Source: Streptococcus gallolyticus (GTDB lineage: Bacteria; Bacillota; Bacilli; Lactobacillales; Streptococcaceae). From it: a stretch of 56,965 nt of DNA. Every line of letters begins with the position of its first letter. Position 1 is the first letter of the stretch. Where the stretch lies: the NCBI RefSeq assembly GCF_003337175.1, contig NZ_NETH01000009.1:1-56965 (forward strand). Reading direction: 5' to 3'. Position numbers and translations under genes: made by a program. Of the stretch, positions 26,638 through 35,530 are shown one piece after another. A model generated the notes under the pieces. That model saw only the letters and a program-made list of their open reading frames with translations, had not been told where the DNA came from and did not search any database.

Positions 26638-27431
26638 TATTTCTTTTTACTAACCAACTCCCTAAATTTTCGTAAACCATAAATTTCTTGATTCACGTGC
26701 TCCATGTCACGCTTATCAAAACAGTTTAAAATTTGTGAAAGATATGAGAATTGTCCGTACCAAATAATTTTTTGGCGTACTTTCTCATTATCCTTGTAAC
26801 CATAATAATTTAACCACTCATGCCAACGTAAATAGGGAATGTAATGGCTCAAAAGAAAGGCTACATCATACATTCTATCTGTCAATCGCACAGAATCCCA
26901 ATCAACAAGGTAAATCATACCACTAGTCGTAATGACCCAGTTGCTATGTTTAATATCACCATGCACAATCGTTGCAACTTCTGAACGAAACTCTGGTAAA
27001 CTGCGTTTTAAGTCTTTGACGATACTTTGCAGATAAGTATTTTCTTGGATTTGAAGTGGGGCATTTTTTTCCCAATCCACCAACAAATCATAAGGATTTT
27101 CAATCTTATAGTTCAACTGTAACAGCTGATTAACTAGAGGGCGTGATTTGTGCAAACGCAAAAGAATATGGACAATTTGTTTACTCCCCATATCCTCTTT
27201 TGTCAAAATTCTACCATCAAGCCACTCTTGAGCACTCATTGTATCACCATTGCCAGTTCGACGTACCCACAATAATTGTGGTGCAATCTGTTCTTTAGCA
27301 AGTGCAGGCAAAATCGGTGTCGTATTCAATTTAATAAAGATTTTCTCACCGTTTGGATATTGACCAATAAAGGCTTTACCACTCTTACCTTGCAAGGGAG
27401 TCATTGTCAATTCTTGATCCGATACTGTCAC
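26637..27431 (-). CDS. ccrZ: Cell-cycle regulator CcrZ (phosphotransferase fold), GTG start
   Basis: A 264-residue aminoglycoside-phosphotransferase/choline-kinase-like protein. The catalytic loop is [12 protein letters not shown] and the metal motif is [16 protein letters not shown]. CcrZ links division to DnaA-driven replication in S. pneumoniae and acts with FtsZ, probably as an ATP-dependent nucleoside kinase. I take the GTG at 27431: AAGGAGG lies ~8 nt upstream and the length equals the pneumococcal protein. An ATG at 27503 would add 24 residues reaching into ecsB. Confidence 0.9.
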   Translation of the reverse strand: MTVSDQELTMTPLQGKSGKAFIGQYPNGEKIFIKLNTTPILPALAKEQIAPQLLWVRRTGNGDTMSAQEWLDGRILTKEDMGSKQIVHILLRLHKSRPLVNQLLQLNYKIENPYDLLVDWEKNAPLQIQENTYLQSIVKDLKRSLPEFRSEVATIVHGDIKHSNWVITTSGMIYLVDWDSVRLTDRMYDVAFLLSHYIPYLRWHEWLNYYGYKDNEKVRQKIIWYGQFSYLSQILNCFDKRDMEHVNQEIYGLRKFRELVSKKK

Positions 27432-27495
27432 CTGTCCGCCCTCCTTTTCTTTCGTTAATCGTTTGTTTACTCCTATTTTACTTGTTTTACAGCGC

Positions 27496-28530
27496 CTAGT
27501 CAATCATCTTATTGATTTTGTAAGGAAGATACCATTCTGTAATAATAACCGTTATCAAAACCAACAAGCCAGCTGCTTGCCAAGAAAACGTTAATAACAA
27601 CTCCAAAAAGCCCAGTAAATACGATAATTTTTTCAAAATTGTCTTTAAATTAGCCGCCTTTTGCTTTTCAGAAATGGGATAAAGATTGGTCAAATAGTGA
27701 TAATCAAAATGTTGGGATAGGGTTAATAATTGAAAAAGTAATAAATAATTAAAGACCAAAGCCAAGCCAACTGCTACCAAGCGATTGGAAATAAAGATAA
27801 GCGCAAGCAAGCTCAATGCGAGTAATCGCAAGGTTAAAGCAAAATAATCTGAACTCCGTAAAAACGCACGTAGGTATAAATTTGACCATGTTTTGGCATG
27901 TGTTTTTTTGACTAAACCAAGCAAACCATCCAAGTAGGAACGACGTTTCACACTAGCTGAAATTCCCTTAACCGTTGTGAAAAGTGAAAAGAATTTAAGC
28001 ACTCCTTGACGACGTTTTGCTTCATAAGAAATGGCAGCATCCCATGAAAATTTTCCTTGAGAAAAGAATACCTTGCTTTTTTCTTTCATTACAAGCCATT
28101 TTACAACCGCTAAAGCAAGCAATAAAATGCCAAAGGTAACCGTTGAAAAACCTAGTTTAAAGAAGATAGGAGCTAATAAGACAAGAATTACCGTTTGCAC
28201 GATCGTCCAAATCACAAAAGCACGACGTCTTGCCTGTGATAGCCATTGCAAAATCTCAATTTCTTTTGGCAAATAGAACAATTTATCAGGTGCTTCCAAA
28301 TAAGTCGCAATCTTCCCAAGGCTAAGCAAAACAAGGATAACCAAGACTAAAATCACGTCAATAACGACTGTCTGACTTGGAAACTGACGTAACAGCTGGC
28401 TGTATTGAACCATCAGAAAACCTGTTAAGAAAACCAAGACTAGCACAAAATGGTCATTAAAGACATAACGAAGATACTTTAAGCATTGCCCTAAAAAAGC
28501 ACTACGGCGCTTTTGAAAAACTTCTTTCAT
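27496..28530 (-). CDS. ecsB: ABC transporter permease EcsB
   Basis: A 344-residue membrane protein with eight or nine hydrophobic segments and the EcsB N-terminus (FQKRRSAFLGQCLKYLRYVF). It is the membrane partner of EcsA, with one base between the genes. The Ecs transporter influences secretion, competence and intramembrane proteolysis in Gram-positive bacteria; its cargo is not settled. Confidence 0.9.
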   Translation of the reverse strand: MKEVFQKRRSAFLGQCLKYLRYVFNDHFVLVLVFLTGFLMVQYSQLLRQFPSQTVVIDVILVLVILVLLSLGKIATYLEAPDKLFYLPKEIEILQWLSQARRRAFVIWTIVQTVILVLLAPIFFKLGFSTVTFGILLLALAVVKWLVMKEKSKVFFSQGKFSWDAAISYEAKRRQGVLKFFSLFTTVKGISASVKRRSYLDGLLGLVKKTHAKTWSNLYLRAFLRSSDYFALTLRLLALSLLALIFISNRLVAVGLALVFNYLLLFQLLTLSQHFDYHYLTNLYPISEKQKAANLKTILKKLSYLLGFLELLLTFSWQAAGLLVLITVIITEWYLPYKINKMID

Positions 28531-28531
28531 A

Positions 28532-29257
28532 TCACACCTCTTTAGTCAATGACATATAAATATCATTAAGCGTTGCTGTCTCATCACCAAAAGCTTCACG
28601 TAGCTCTGCTAATGTACCAGTCGCACGAATTTGCCCTTGATGCAAAATCACAAAACGGTCACACATCTTTTCAGCAGCATCCAAAACGTGTGTTGACATC
28701 AAAATCGCTTTTCCTTTTGCCTTTTCTTGCGCCAATAATTCTGTCAAATCAGAAATCGCTAATGGGTCCAATCCCAAAAAGGGTTCATCAACGATAAACA
28801 AACTTGGATTAACCATAAAGGCACAAATAATCATGACCTTCTGCTTCATCCCTTTAGAGAAATTAATCGGAAACCACTCTAATTTATCAGATAAACGGAA
28901 AACTTCCAACAATTCTGTCGCACGCGCCATTGCCTCATCATAATTAAGGTCATAGGCCATTGCAACCGTTTCTAAATGTTCACGTAAGGTCAGTTCTTCA
29001 TATAAATTTGGCGTTTCTGGGATAAATCCGATTTTCTTACGATATTCCGCCTGATCCTGCGCCAAAGTCAAGCCATCAATCGAAATTTGCCCTTGATATG
29101 GCCTTAAAAGTCCAATAATTTCATTGATTGTCGTTGACTTACCAGCCCCATTCAAACCAATTAAGCCAATAAGTTCACCGTCACCAACTTCAAAAGAAAT
29201 ATTTTTTAGGACAGGGATGTTAATATATCCCCCAGTTACATTTTCAATTTTTAACAT
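28532..29257 (-). CDS. ecsA: ABC transporter ATP-binding protein EcsA
   Basis: A 241-residue ATPase: Walker A GLNGAGKSTT (~35), Q-loop IGFIPETPNLYEELT, signature-like NFSKGMKQKVMI, Walker B LFIVDEPFLGLDP, and H-loop MSTHVLDAAEK. First gene of ecsA-ecsB-ccrZ-trmB, transcribed divergently from hit. Confidence 0.93.
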   Translation of the reverse strand: MLKIENVTGGYINIPVLKNISFEVGDGELIGLIGLNGAGKSTTINEIIGLLRPYQGQISIDGLTLAQDQAEYRKKIGFIPETPNLYEELTLREHLETVAMAYDLNYDEAMARATELLEVFRLSDKLEWFPINFSKGMKQKVMIICAFMVNPSLFIVDEPFLGLDPLAISDLTELLAQEKAKGKAILMSTHVLDAAEKMCDRFVILHQGQIRATGTLAELREAFGDETATLNDIYMSLTKEV

Positions 29258-29275
29258 AAGATACCCACAAATTTT

Positions 29276-29294
29276 TGATATAATAATTATAACA
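29276..29294. promoter_or_regulatory. Divergent extended -10 promoters for hit and ecsA
   Basis: TGATATAAT on the plus strand (29276-29284) and TGTTATAAT on the minus strand (29294-29286) lie almost back to back. Neither has a good -35. The RNA polymerase sites would exclude one another. Confidence 0.6.
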
Positions 29295-29320
29295 AAATCA
29301 AAGGATTATAGGTGATTCAA

Positions 29321-29740
29321 ATGGAAAATTGTATCTTTTGTAACATTATCGCTGGTGACATTCCGTCATCAAAAGTCTATGAAGATGACCAAGTACTTGC
29401 TTTTTTAGACATTTCACAAACAACTAAAGGACATACTCTATTAATTCCAAAAGAGCACGTCCGCAATGTTCTTGCCATGTCTCAAGAAACATCAGAAATA
29501 CTCTTTGCTCGTTTACCAAAAGTAGCACGTGCCGTCCAAAAAGCTACTGGTGCTGTCGGCATGAATATTCTTAATAACAACGAAGAAGTCGCTGGACAAA
29601 CTGTTTTCCATGCACACGTCCACCTCATCCCACGTTATGATACTAACGACGAAGTCACATTTACCTTCACAGAACACGAACCTGACTTTGAAGCGCTTGG
29701 TAAATTAGCAGAGCAAATCTCTCAAGAGGTAAAAGCATGA
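29321..29740 (+). CDS. hit: HIT-family nucleotide hydrolase
   Basis: A 139-residue histidine-triad protein. An N-terminal zinc-type CIFCNII motif opens it and the triad reads HAHVHLIPRY. Such proteins hydrolyse nucleoside phosphoramidates or dinucleoside polyphosphates. I take the ATG at 29321 (MENCIFC) with AGGTGA 5 nt upstream. A GTG three codons earlier, with AAAGGA upstream, is also possible. It overlaps the next gene by 4 bp and is divergent from ecsA. Confidence 0.93.
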   Translation: MENCIFCNIIAGDIPSSKVYEDDQVLAFLDISQTTKGHTLLIPKEHVRNVLAMSQETSEILFARLPKVARAVQKATGAVGMNILNNNEEVAGQTVFHAHVHLIPRYDTNDEVTFTFTEHEPDFEALGKLAEQISQEVKA

Positions 29741-30039
29741 AATTAAGGCATCTTATCGCACTCGGCGTGGCTGGTTGCGCAGGATATGCAGCCTATCATG
29801 TCTATAAAAAACGCGACCAATTCAAAGCAGAAATCGCAGAAGCTGATGACATTAGCGAAAGAATTTCAACGGACATCGCAAAAATTCGTCGCAGTATTGA
29901 CGACATTAACAACCAGCTTCCAACACTTCAAACAATCAGCCAAGATTTGGATTACAAACGTCGCCTTTTTGAACAAGAAACCAATAGCCGCTTAGAGCAA
30001 ATCAAAGCAAGGCTAGCAAAATATCAAGAAGAAAACTAA
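29737..30039 (+). CDS. Small coiled-coil membrane-anchored protein
   Basis: A 100-residue protein of unknown function. Residues ~4-23 (RHLIALGVAGCAGYAAYHVY) form one Gly/Ala-rich membrane helix, followed by a long charged helix with heptad-like spacing (ISERISTDIAKIRRSIDDIN, then LEQIKARLAKYQEEN). It resembles YtxH-like small proteins in layout. Its ATG overlaps the hit stop by 4 bp (ATGA), so the two are co-translated; similar hit-linked genes occur in other streptococci. Confidence 0.78.
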   Translation: MKLRHLIALGVAGCAGYAAYHVYKKRDQFKAEIAEADDISERISTDIAKIRRSIDDINNQLPTLQTISQDLDYKRRLFEQETNSRLEQIKARLAKYQEEN

Positions 30040-30044
30040 GCAAC

Positions 30045-30074
30045 AACCACCAAGCCTTTTAGTTTGGTGGTTTT
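30045..30074 (+). terminator. Terminator of the hit operon
   Basis: AACCACCAA (30045-30053) pairs with TTGGTGGTT (30064-30072), followed by TTATAAT. Confidence 0.8.
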
Positions 30075-30123
30075 ATAATACCCACTGATAAGGCAACTAA
30101 TCAAACCAAATTTTTCAAATTAA

Positions 30124-30283
30124 AGAGCCTGGGACAAAAGAGTTTGATTTTTTGAAAAACTTTACTATTGAGTCATTTGAATGGCTTAAACTAATAAAAA
30201 ACGAACAAAACAGAAGTTTAAACGCCAGAAAACTCCGTTTGTTCGTTTTTTCTAGTTGAGGTTGGACTTTTGTCCCAGCCTCT
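30124..30283. repeat. 160-bp inverted-repeat intergenic element
   Basis: The outer arms are AGAGCCTGGGACAAAAG (30124-30140) and its inverted copy with one change (30267-30283). A second nested pair, AAAAAACGAACAAA (30196-30209) with TTTGTTCGTTTTTT (30238-30251), forms an inner hairpin with a T-run on the plus strand. This GCCTGGGACAAAAG type of end is typical of small non-coding repeat elements in streptococcal intergenic regions. It lies between convergent genes and can serve as bidirectional terminator. Confidence 0.8.
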
Positions 30284-30289
30284 ATTATC

Positions 30290-31447
30290 TTAATATGAAT
30301 AAGCACTGTAATCAGAATAAGTATCTGTGCTATAGTCGCTATAACCACCACTATTGTAATCACTGTAACCACTGTCATAGCCGCTAGAACTACTATAATC
30401 ACCATAGCCACTATCATAATAGCTTGATGTTCCACTACCGTAAAGATCTTCATAGAGAACAGCCGTTGTTTGCAAGGTTGTACTTTCATCCAAACCAAGT
30501 TGTTTCTTGATATTATTTTGAATTTCAAGCAGATGATCTGATGTGACAATCTGATACGATGTACCATTAATCGTCGCATCCTCTCCTTGAAGTTGATAAG
30601 TTTCGATATCGCTCAAGGCATCCGTATAACCAAGTAAGCTTGGAATCGTACTAGATGAAATTTCAATATTTGTTTGCATATTGCTACTTACCGCTGAAAG
30701 AATTTTCTTGTATGAACTGATACTGTTAAGCGCTAAAATTTTCTTCAAGACTTTTTGAATGACTTCACGTTGGCGTTTTTGACGTCCATAGTCACCTTCT
30801 GGGTCGTCATAACGCATACGTGCGTAAACCAAGGCTTGTTCACCATTAATCTTGTGAGTACCAGGTTCAACGGTTGCTGTATATTCAGGTTCATTTTCAG
30901 CAATCGAAATGGCAAAATCGAAATTATTGGTTACGGTAATACCACCAACAGCATCAACCAAGTCTACCAAACCTTGCATATTGATTTGGACATAGTAATC
31001 AATCGTAATGTCTAACAAGCTTTGCACTGTCATAATAGCCATTTGCGCACCGCCTGAAGCATAGGCGGCATTCAATTTAGCCTCAACGCCATTCATATCA
31101 TTATCTTCTGGTCCAGTAAGGGTCACTAAAACATCACGCTCTAAGCTAGTCATTGTTGTTTTTTTCGTTTCAGGATTAACAGTCACTAAGATCATTGAGT
31201 CACTATTTCCTTCCCACGTTGATGTCCGCTCCGAATCTCCTGTATCGACCCCCATTAAAAGGATTGAGATGGGTTTTGCTTCCTCAATAGCATCACTACT
31301 AGAATCAGACGTCTTGTAGTCTTTAAACGTTTTTGAAAGCTCACTTGTTGAGAAATTGTAAGCTGTTGTAATATAAACACCTAAGGCAACAATTGTTGTT
31401 ACAAAGATTGCTGCTATCATTAGCAGAATTTTTTTTCCGAGTTTCAT
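30290..31447 (-). CDS. LytR-CpsA-Psr (LCP) family wall-polymer transferase
   Basis: A 385-residue LCP protein. An N-terminal membrane helix (ILLMIAAIFVTTIVALGVYI) precedes the LCP domain: SILLMGVDTGDSERTSTWEG, NSDSMILVTVNPETK, TMTSLERDVLVTL, and VYARMRYDDPEGDYGRQKRQ with the conserved Asp and Arg residues. LCP enzymes attach teichoic acids, capsule or other polymers to peptidoglycan. The last ~55 residues are a low-complexity Tyr/Ser/Gly/Asp tail (DSGYGDYSSSSGYDSGYSDY). It follows the acetyltransferase gene by 10 bp. Confidence 0.92.
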   Translation of the reverse strand: MKLGKKILLMIAAIFVTTIVALGVYITTAYNFSTSELSKTFKDYKTSDSSSDAIEEAKPISILLMGVDTGDSERTSTWEGNSDSMILVTVNPETKKTTMTSLERDVLVTLTGPEDNDMNGVEAKLNAAYASGGAQMAIMTVQSLLDITIDYYVQINMQGLVDLVDAVGGITVTNNFDFAISIAENEPEYTATVEPGTHKINGEQALVYARMRYDDPEGDYGRQKRQREVIQKVLKKILALNSISSYKKILSAVSSNMQTNIEISSSTIPSLLGYTDALSDIETYQLQGEDATINGTSYQIVTSDHLLEIQNNIKKQLGLDESTTLQTTAVLYEDLYGSGTSSYYDSGYGDYSSSSGYDSGYSDYNSGGYSDYSTDTYSDYSAYSY

Positions 31448-31457
31448 TTGTTTACTT

Positions 31458-31970
31458 TTAGTCTATCAACCTACTCATCAAGTAGACGTCAAGAAATTCT
31501 CCATCTTTAGTTTTTGCGCCACGTTCTTTTGTAGCTTCAATCTTAAAACCGAACTTTTCATAAAGGTGAACAGCTCTGCTATTTCTAGCTTGAACTGTCA
31601 ACTCCAAACGGCGAATCATTGGCGTTTGCTCTGCCCAATCAAGAGCAACTTCCATTAAAAGCGAACCAAGCCCGTATCCCCAATATTTTTCTTGCAACGC
31701 AATGAAAATATCTCCAATATGATTAGTTTGTGGTGAGTTCATGCTAACAATATTAAGCACTCCCGCAAGCTCAGCCCCGACTCTAACAACCAAACAAATT
31801 TCATTTAAGACTTCTGCACGTGTTCGTAAAAAAGTCTGCATATCATCAAGAGATAAGTTCTTCTCTAAAATGATAAAATCTGTTTCTGCATTTAATTGAT
31901 TGAGTAAATCAATCAAAGCTTTGGCATCTGAAAGCTGCGCTTCCTCAATGATAACTTCCTGCTCAGCCAC
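31458..31970 (-). CDS. GNAT-family N-acetyltransferase, GTG start
   Basis: A 170-residue GNAT protein. The acetyl-CoA motif is IFIALQEKYWGYGLGSLLME (Q/RxxGxG/A), followed by LELTVQARNSRAVHLYEKFG. I take the GTG at 31970, with GGAGGCG 8-9 nt upstream inside the tsaE 3' end; an ATG at 32015 would lie deep in tsaE without a ribosome site. It overlaps tsaE by 8 bp. In position it recalls a RimI-like gene after tsaE, but the substrate is unproven. Confidence 0.87.
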   Translation of the reverse strand: MAEQEVIIEEAQLSDAKALIDLLNQLNAETDFIILEKNLSLDDMQTFLRTRAEVLNEICLVVRVGAELAGVLNIVSMNSPQTNHIGDIFIALQEKYWGYGLGSLLMEVALDWAEQTPMIRRLELTVQARNSRAVHLYEKFGFKIEATKERGAKTKDGEFLDVYLMSRLID

Positions 31971-32406
31971 GTTCAATCGCCTCCAAAAGCGTTTGACTCC
32001 GTGAACCGTTAGCATGTAGTGTTATTTCACGCCCATCTCCTGACGGCGTAATAACAACCTCTAGATAATCACCAAGCAAGTCAGTCTCAAGAAGCTCACC
32101 CCACTCAATCACAGTTACGCCATCACCATACAAAAAATCATCTAAATCGATAGAATCAGGATCATTTCCGATACGATAAACATCTAAATGATAAAGTGGT
32201 AAACGTCCTTCGTATTCCCGAACAATCGTGTATGTTGGACTCTTAATCATCTGGTGAATATCAAGTCCCTTAGCGATTCCCTTGGTTAAGGTTGTCTTAC
32301 CAGCACCAAGATTTCCTGTTAAAACAAGAATATCTCCTGCCTGTAATTCTTGACCGAGCCGATTTCCATAAGCAATCAACTCATCTTCATTGTGACTATA
32401 AAACAT
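31963..32406 (-). CDS. tsaE: tRNA threonylcarbamoyladenosine ATPase TsaE
   Basis: A 147-residue P-loop ATPase needed, with TsaB and TsaD, for t6A37 formation in tRNAs reading ANN codons. Walker A is LTGNLGAGKTTLTKGIAKGL, the switch-like IKSPTYTIVREYEG and LYHLDVYRI follow, then VIEWGELL. Full length. First gene of tsaE-GNAT-LCP. Confidence 0.95.
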   Translation of the reverse strand: MFYSHNEDELIAYGNRLGQELQAGDILVLTGNLGAGKTTLTKGIAKGLDIHQMIKSPTYTIVREYEGRLPLYHLDVYRIGNDPDSIDLDDFLYGDGVTVIEWGELLETDLLGDYLEVVITPSGDGREITLHANGSRSQTLLEAIERG

Positions 32407-32538
32407 GGAACTATTATATCAAAAAACTGGAACTCTTCCAAGTCTCGTCCGACTTTTCTCCTATTTTCACTATAAGATTTCAAAATTCTAATCCTCCAAA
32501 CACCTTAAAACAGCTACTCAATACCGCCTAAAAAGGAT

Positions 32539-32570
32539 TTAAAAAAGCTGGAGGAATTTCTCCTCCAACT
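32539..32570 (-). terminator. Terminator of the purine permease gene
   Basis: On the minus strand AGTTGGAGGA pairs with TCCTCCAGCT (one G.U), followed by TTTTTT. Confidence 0.85.
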
Positions 32571-32587
32571 TTCGTCTAAAGCTCTTT

Positions 32588-34009
32588 TTACAAAATTGCC
32601 AAACAAACAAAGTTAAGAATGAACAAGAAATCCAAAATCCACATAACAAAGTGAACATCTTTTGCTTGACCTTTCACAATTTTAACTAATGTGTAAGTGA
32701 TAAAGCCAGCTGCGATTCCGTAAGTGATGCTATAGCTGAATCCCATAAAGATTGATGTAAAGAAAGCTGGAATAGCTTCGCTCAAATCATCCCATTTAAC
32801 ATTTTTTAGATTTGAAAGCATCATGACACCAACGATGATAAGGATAGGTGCTGTTGCTTGTGTCGGAACAATTGAAACAAGTGGACTAAAGAAGCTTGAA
32901 ATAGCAAAGAGAACAGCTACAACAAGAGCAGTCAAACCAGTACGACCACCAGCGCCGATACCTGCTGCTGATTCAACGTAAGTTGTTACGTTTGAAGTAC
33001 CCGCAATCGCACCTAATGTTGTACCAACCAAATCAGAATAAAGGGCACGGTCAAGTGATTTAGATTCTTTATTTTCACCAGTTGTGGCAACAATACCAAC
33101 TTTTTCACCAGTACCAACAAGTGTACCAATTGTATCAAAAATATCTGTCAATGAGAAAGCAAGAATTGCCATTAAAACACCTGGGATACGTGAAGCATCT
33201 GAGAACAATGAGCCCAAACCTTGACTTCCAAGAGCAACACCAAAGACTTGTTTCAAATCATTGATTGAAGCAGATAAGTTAGTCGCTGACCAGTCGATTG
33301 AACCGAGGTCAACAACACCCATGAAAATACCAACAATAGTTGTTACAGCGATTGAAAGAATAACACCACCACGGATACCTTTAACGATAAAGAAGATAGT
33401 GATAGCAAGACCAATCAATGCAAGGATAACAGTTGGTGTGTTGAAAGCAACCAAACCTGGTGTAGCTGAAGCATTAGCTGTGATTGAAGCAAGGCCTTTG
33501 TCTGCACCTGTTCCAGACACTGTGTATGTCCCCGCATCAACAGAGAATTTCAAGAAACCAGCATTTTTAATACCAACGTAAGCAAGGAAAATACCAATAC
33601 CTGCTGAAATTGCTGATTTCAATGTTGCAGGAATTGACTCAATAATCAATTTACGAACTTTCGTTACTGTAATAACAAGTGAAATAAGTCCACAAATGAA
33701 TACCATTGCTAACGCTTCTTGCCAAGTGTATCCTAATGAAAAGACAACTGTATAAGTAAAGAATGCGTTAAGTCCCATACCTGGTGCTTGTGCATATGGA
33801 AGATTAGCATAGAAAGCCATCATCAATGTACCAACAACAGCACCAATAATAGTAGCAAGGAACACACCTTGTGTCGGCATTCCTGTTTGTGAGAGGATTG
33901 ACGGATTGACAAACAAAACATAAGACATTGCAAAGAAAGTTGTCAAACCAGCAGTTACTTCTGTACGAACGTCTGTACCATGTTCTTTAAGTTTAAAAAA
34001 CTTTCCCAT
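32588..34009 (-). CDS. NCS2-family purine permease (AzgA/PbuG-like)
   Basis: A 473-residue multipass permease. It has EVTAGLTTFFAMSYVLFVNP at the N-terminus, PGMGLNAFFTYTVV, SLTDIFDTIGTLVGTG, and TSNVTTYVESAAGIGAGGRT, the AzgA-subfamily signatures. It imports hypoxanthine, guanine or adenine with protons; which cannot be told. A PurBox-like site overlaps its leader, which supports a purine role. Confidence 0.92.
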   Translation of the reverse strand: MGKFFKLKEHGTDVRTEVTAGLTTFFAMSYVLFVNPSILSQTGMPTQGVFLATIIGAVVGTLMMAFYANLPYAQAPGMGLNAFFTYTVVFSLGYTWQEALAMVFICGLISLVITVTKVRKLIIESIPATLKSAISAGIGIFLAYVGIKNAGFLKFSVDAGTYTVSGTGADKGLASITANASATPGLVAFNTPTVILALIGLAITIFFIVKGIRGGVILSIAVTTIVGIFMGVVDLGSIDWSATNLSASINDLKQVFGVALGSQGLGSLFSDASRIPGVLMAILAFSLTDIFDTIGTLVGTGEKVGIVATTGENKESKSLDRALYSDLVGTTLGAIAGTSNVTTYVESAAGIGAGGRTGLTALVVAVLFAISSFFSPLVSIVPTQATAPILIIVGVMMLSNLKNVKWDDLSEAIPAFFTSIFMGFSYSITYGIAAGFITYTLVKIVKGQAKDVHFVMWILDFLFILNFVCLAIL

Positions 34010-34060
34010 TTTAAAATGGTTTCTCCTTTGATAAGGTTAATAATAGTCGCTTTTCGTTAT

Positions 34061-34108
34061 ATTTCCGAACGACTTATATATTTTATCAAAAGATTGTTCA
34101 CTTTTCAA
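34061..34108 (-). promoter_or_regulatory. Promoter with PurBox-like element for the purine permease
   Basis: Minus-strand TTGAAA (34108-34103), 17-bp spacer, TAAAAT (34085-34080). ATTTCCGAACGAC at 34061-34073 matches the PurR PurBox consensus AWWWCCGAACWWT at all but two positions and lies in the early transcript. I see only one box, whereas PurBoxes usually come in pairs. Confidence 0.65.
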
Positions 34109-34113
34109 TAACT

Positions 34114-34713
34114 TTATTTGAAATTTTCTCGGTCAAGAAATACCAGACATAAAATCTGAATAAATGTAAACCCTAACACAAAATGAACAGCATCCCAGCT
34201 AACAACGTCTAGAATTTCACTAATAACGGTTTTTGGACGTGTGAAAATATCCCAAGAATTCAAGCGGGCGTAACGTCCGATATGGATAGCAAAACTTGAA
34301 ATAAATGACAAAACACCAATAAAAAGCAACCGTAAATAATAATTTTTTAGTTTAAAAGTAAGAACAATATTTTTAACACTTTCAATCCCACAAAGAACAC
34401 CAAACAAAATACTAGACACATATAGCATATACAAAATCAAACTCGTTTTGTTCCACAATACTGTACTTGTAAATTGCATATGAACAATATCCGTTAACAT
34501 GTAAAAGGTATTAGGATAAAAAAATAGCCACAGAATAGCTCCCAATCCCCTTACAACTTTTTTACTTATATAATAGGAAACAAGTGAAAAATCAAGAGCC
34601 ACCAAAGCTAAAAACATATTCCAAACAAGGTCTGGTCCTTCAAGATGATAATGGTAAATGCCAAAAGCAATAACCCCGAAAAAGAGATGAATAAAAACAA
34701 TTTTCTTAGCCAA
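34114..34713 (-). CDS. DUF1361 membrane protein, copy A
   Basis: A 199-residue protein with six or seven membrane helices and the DUF1361 core: WNMFLALVALDFSLVSYYIS, then ILWLFFYPNTFYMLTDIVHM. No function is established for the family. It forms a tandem pair with the related gene at 34857-35441, from which it has diverged strongly. A weak hairpin (AAGGGCTT/AAGCTCTT with a T-run) upstream at about 34747-34772 separates the two. Confidence 0.8.
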   Translation of the reverse strand: MAKKIVFIHLFFGVIAFGIYHYHLEGPDLVWNMFLALVALDFSLVSYYISKKVVRGLGAILWLFFYPNTFYMLTDIVHMQFTSTVLWNKTSLILYMLYVSSILFGVLCGIESVKNIVLTFKLKNYYLRLLFIGVLSFISSFAIHIGRYARLNSWDIFTRPKTVISEILDVVSWDAVHFVLGFTFIQILCLVFLDRENFK

Positions 34714-34822
34714 ACTTTTCTCCTTTCTTTAAACAGATATTATAGCAAAAAGAGCTTAAAAAGCCCTTTAAAACTAACAAATAAAGTAAGCATAACCACA
34801 AGTTCAAAGCGATAAAATACTG

Positions 34823-34854
34823 AAAAATAAAAGCCAAGGACAATTCCTTAGCTT
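34823..34854 (-). terminator. Terminator after DUF1361 copy B
   Basis: On the minus strand AAGCTAAGGA pairs with TCCTTGGCTT (one G.U), followed by TTATTTTT. Confidence 0.8.
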
Positions 34855-34856
34855 GA

Positions 34857-35441
34857 TTAATCATTATCCAACAAAACAAACATCATCACCTGCACAACCA
34901 TTAACCCTAGAATAAATGGCATATTAATTGTTGTCAGAGCTTTTGAGACCTGCTCAAAAATATTAAGGTGTTGTGATAAAATCACTTTCCAAGTAATTCC
35001 CAATGTTCGTAAAATCTGAAACATCAGACTAGCAAAAAATGCAATTCCTATTACAAAGAATACTTGAATGTAATGATTTAATTTAAATGCATTTAAAATC
35101 AACCGTATGCTCAATGTTCCAGCAATCAAGGCAAATACAAGAACTGCCAAATAAAGCATGAAAGATGTCATCCCATTTGATGTCCATAAAGCGGCAGTAT
35201 CCCAAGACGTGTCAGCCACACTAAACAAAACGTTCAAATTATAAGGATAGAAAAAGCACCAAAATATTAAAACCAAGCCACGTAACAAAACGTGTTTAAA
35301 ATAATAGAATAAAAATCCCATCTCCAAAGTCAGCAACGAAAACAAGACGTCATTCATCAAGCCATCAATGTTAGACTGATAATAAACAACTCCCAAAATA
35401 ATGCCTAGGGCAAATAAATGACTCCAAACAATTTTATACAT
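34857..35441 (-). CDS. DUF1361 membrane protein, copy B
   Basis: A 194-residue paralogue of the neighbouring DUF1361 protein with the same helix layout. Its core motif is degenerate (IFWCFFYPYNLNVLFSVADT in place of FYPNxxYxLTDxxH), so the putative functional residues Thr-Asp and His are lost. A terminator follows the gene, so the two copies are transcribed separately. Function unknown. Confidence 0.75.
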   Translation of the reverse strand: MYKIVWSHLFALGIILGVVYYQSNIDGLMNDVLFSLLTLEMGFLFYYFKHVLLRGLVLIFWCFFYPYNLNVLFSVADTSWDTAALWTSNGMTSFMLYLAVLVFALIAGTLSIRLILNAFKLNHYIQVFFVIGIAFFASLMFQILRTLGITWKVILSQHLNIFEQVSKALTTINMPFILGLMVVQVMMFVLLDND

Positions 35442-35494
35442 GAATCCAAAACCTCATTTTTTATTACTACTATTATAGCATAGAAATCTTTTCT

Positions 35495-35523
35495 TTTAAT
35501 TTAACAGTCTTTTTTGTTATAAT
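35495..35523 (+). promoter_or_regulatory. Promoter giving a near-leaderless transcript
   Basis: TATAAT (35518-35523) lies only 7 bp before the ATG at 35531, with a weak TTTAAT (35495-35500) 17 bp upstream. The expected transcription start is at or next to the ATG, and no Shine-Dalgarno precedes the ATG. Confidence 0.6.
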
Positions 35524-35530
35524 AACAGCT

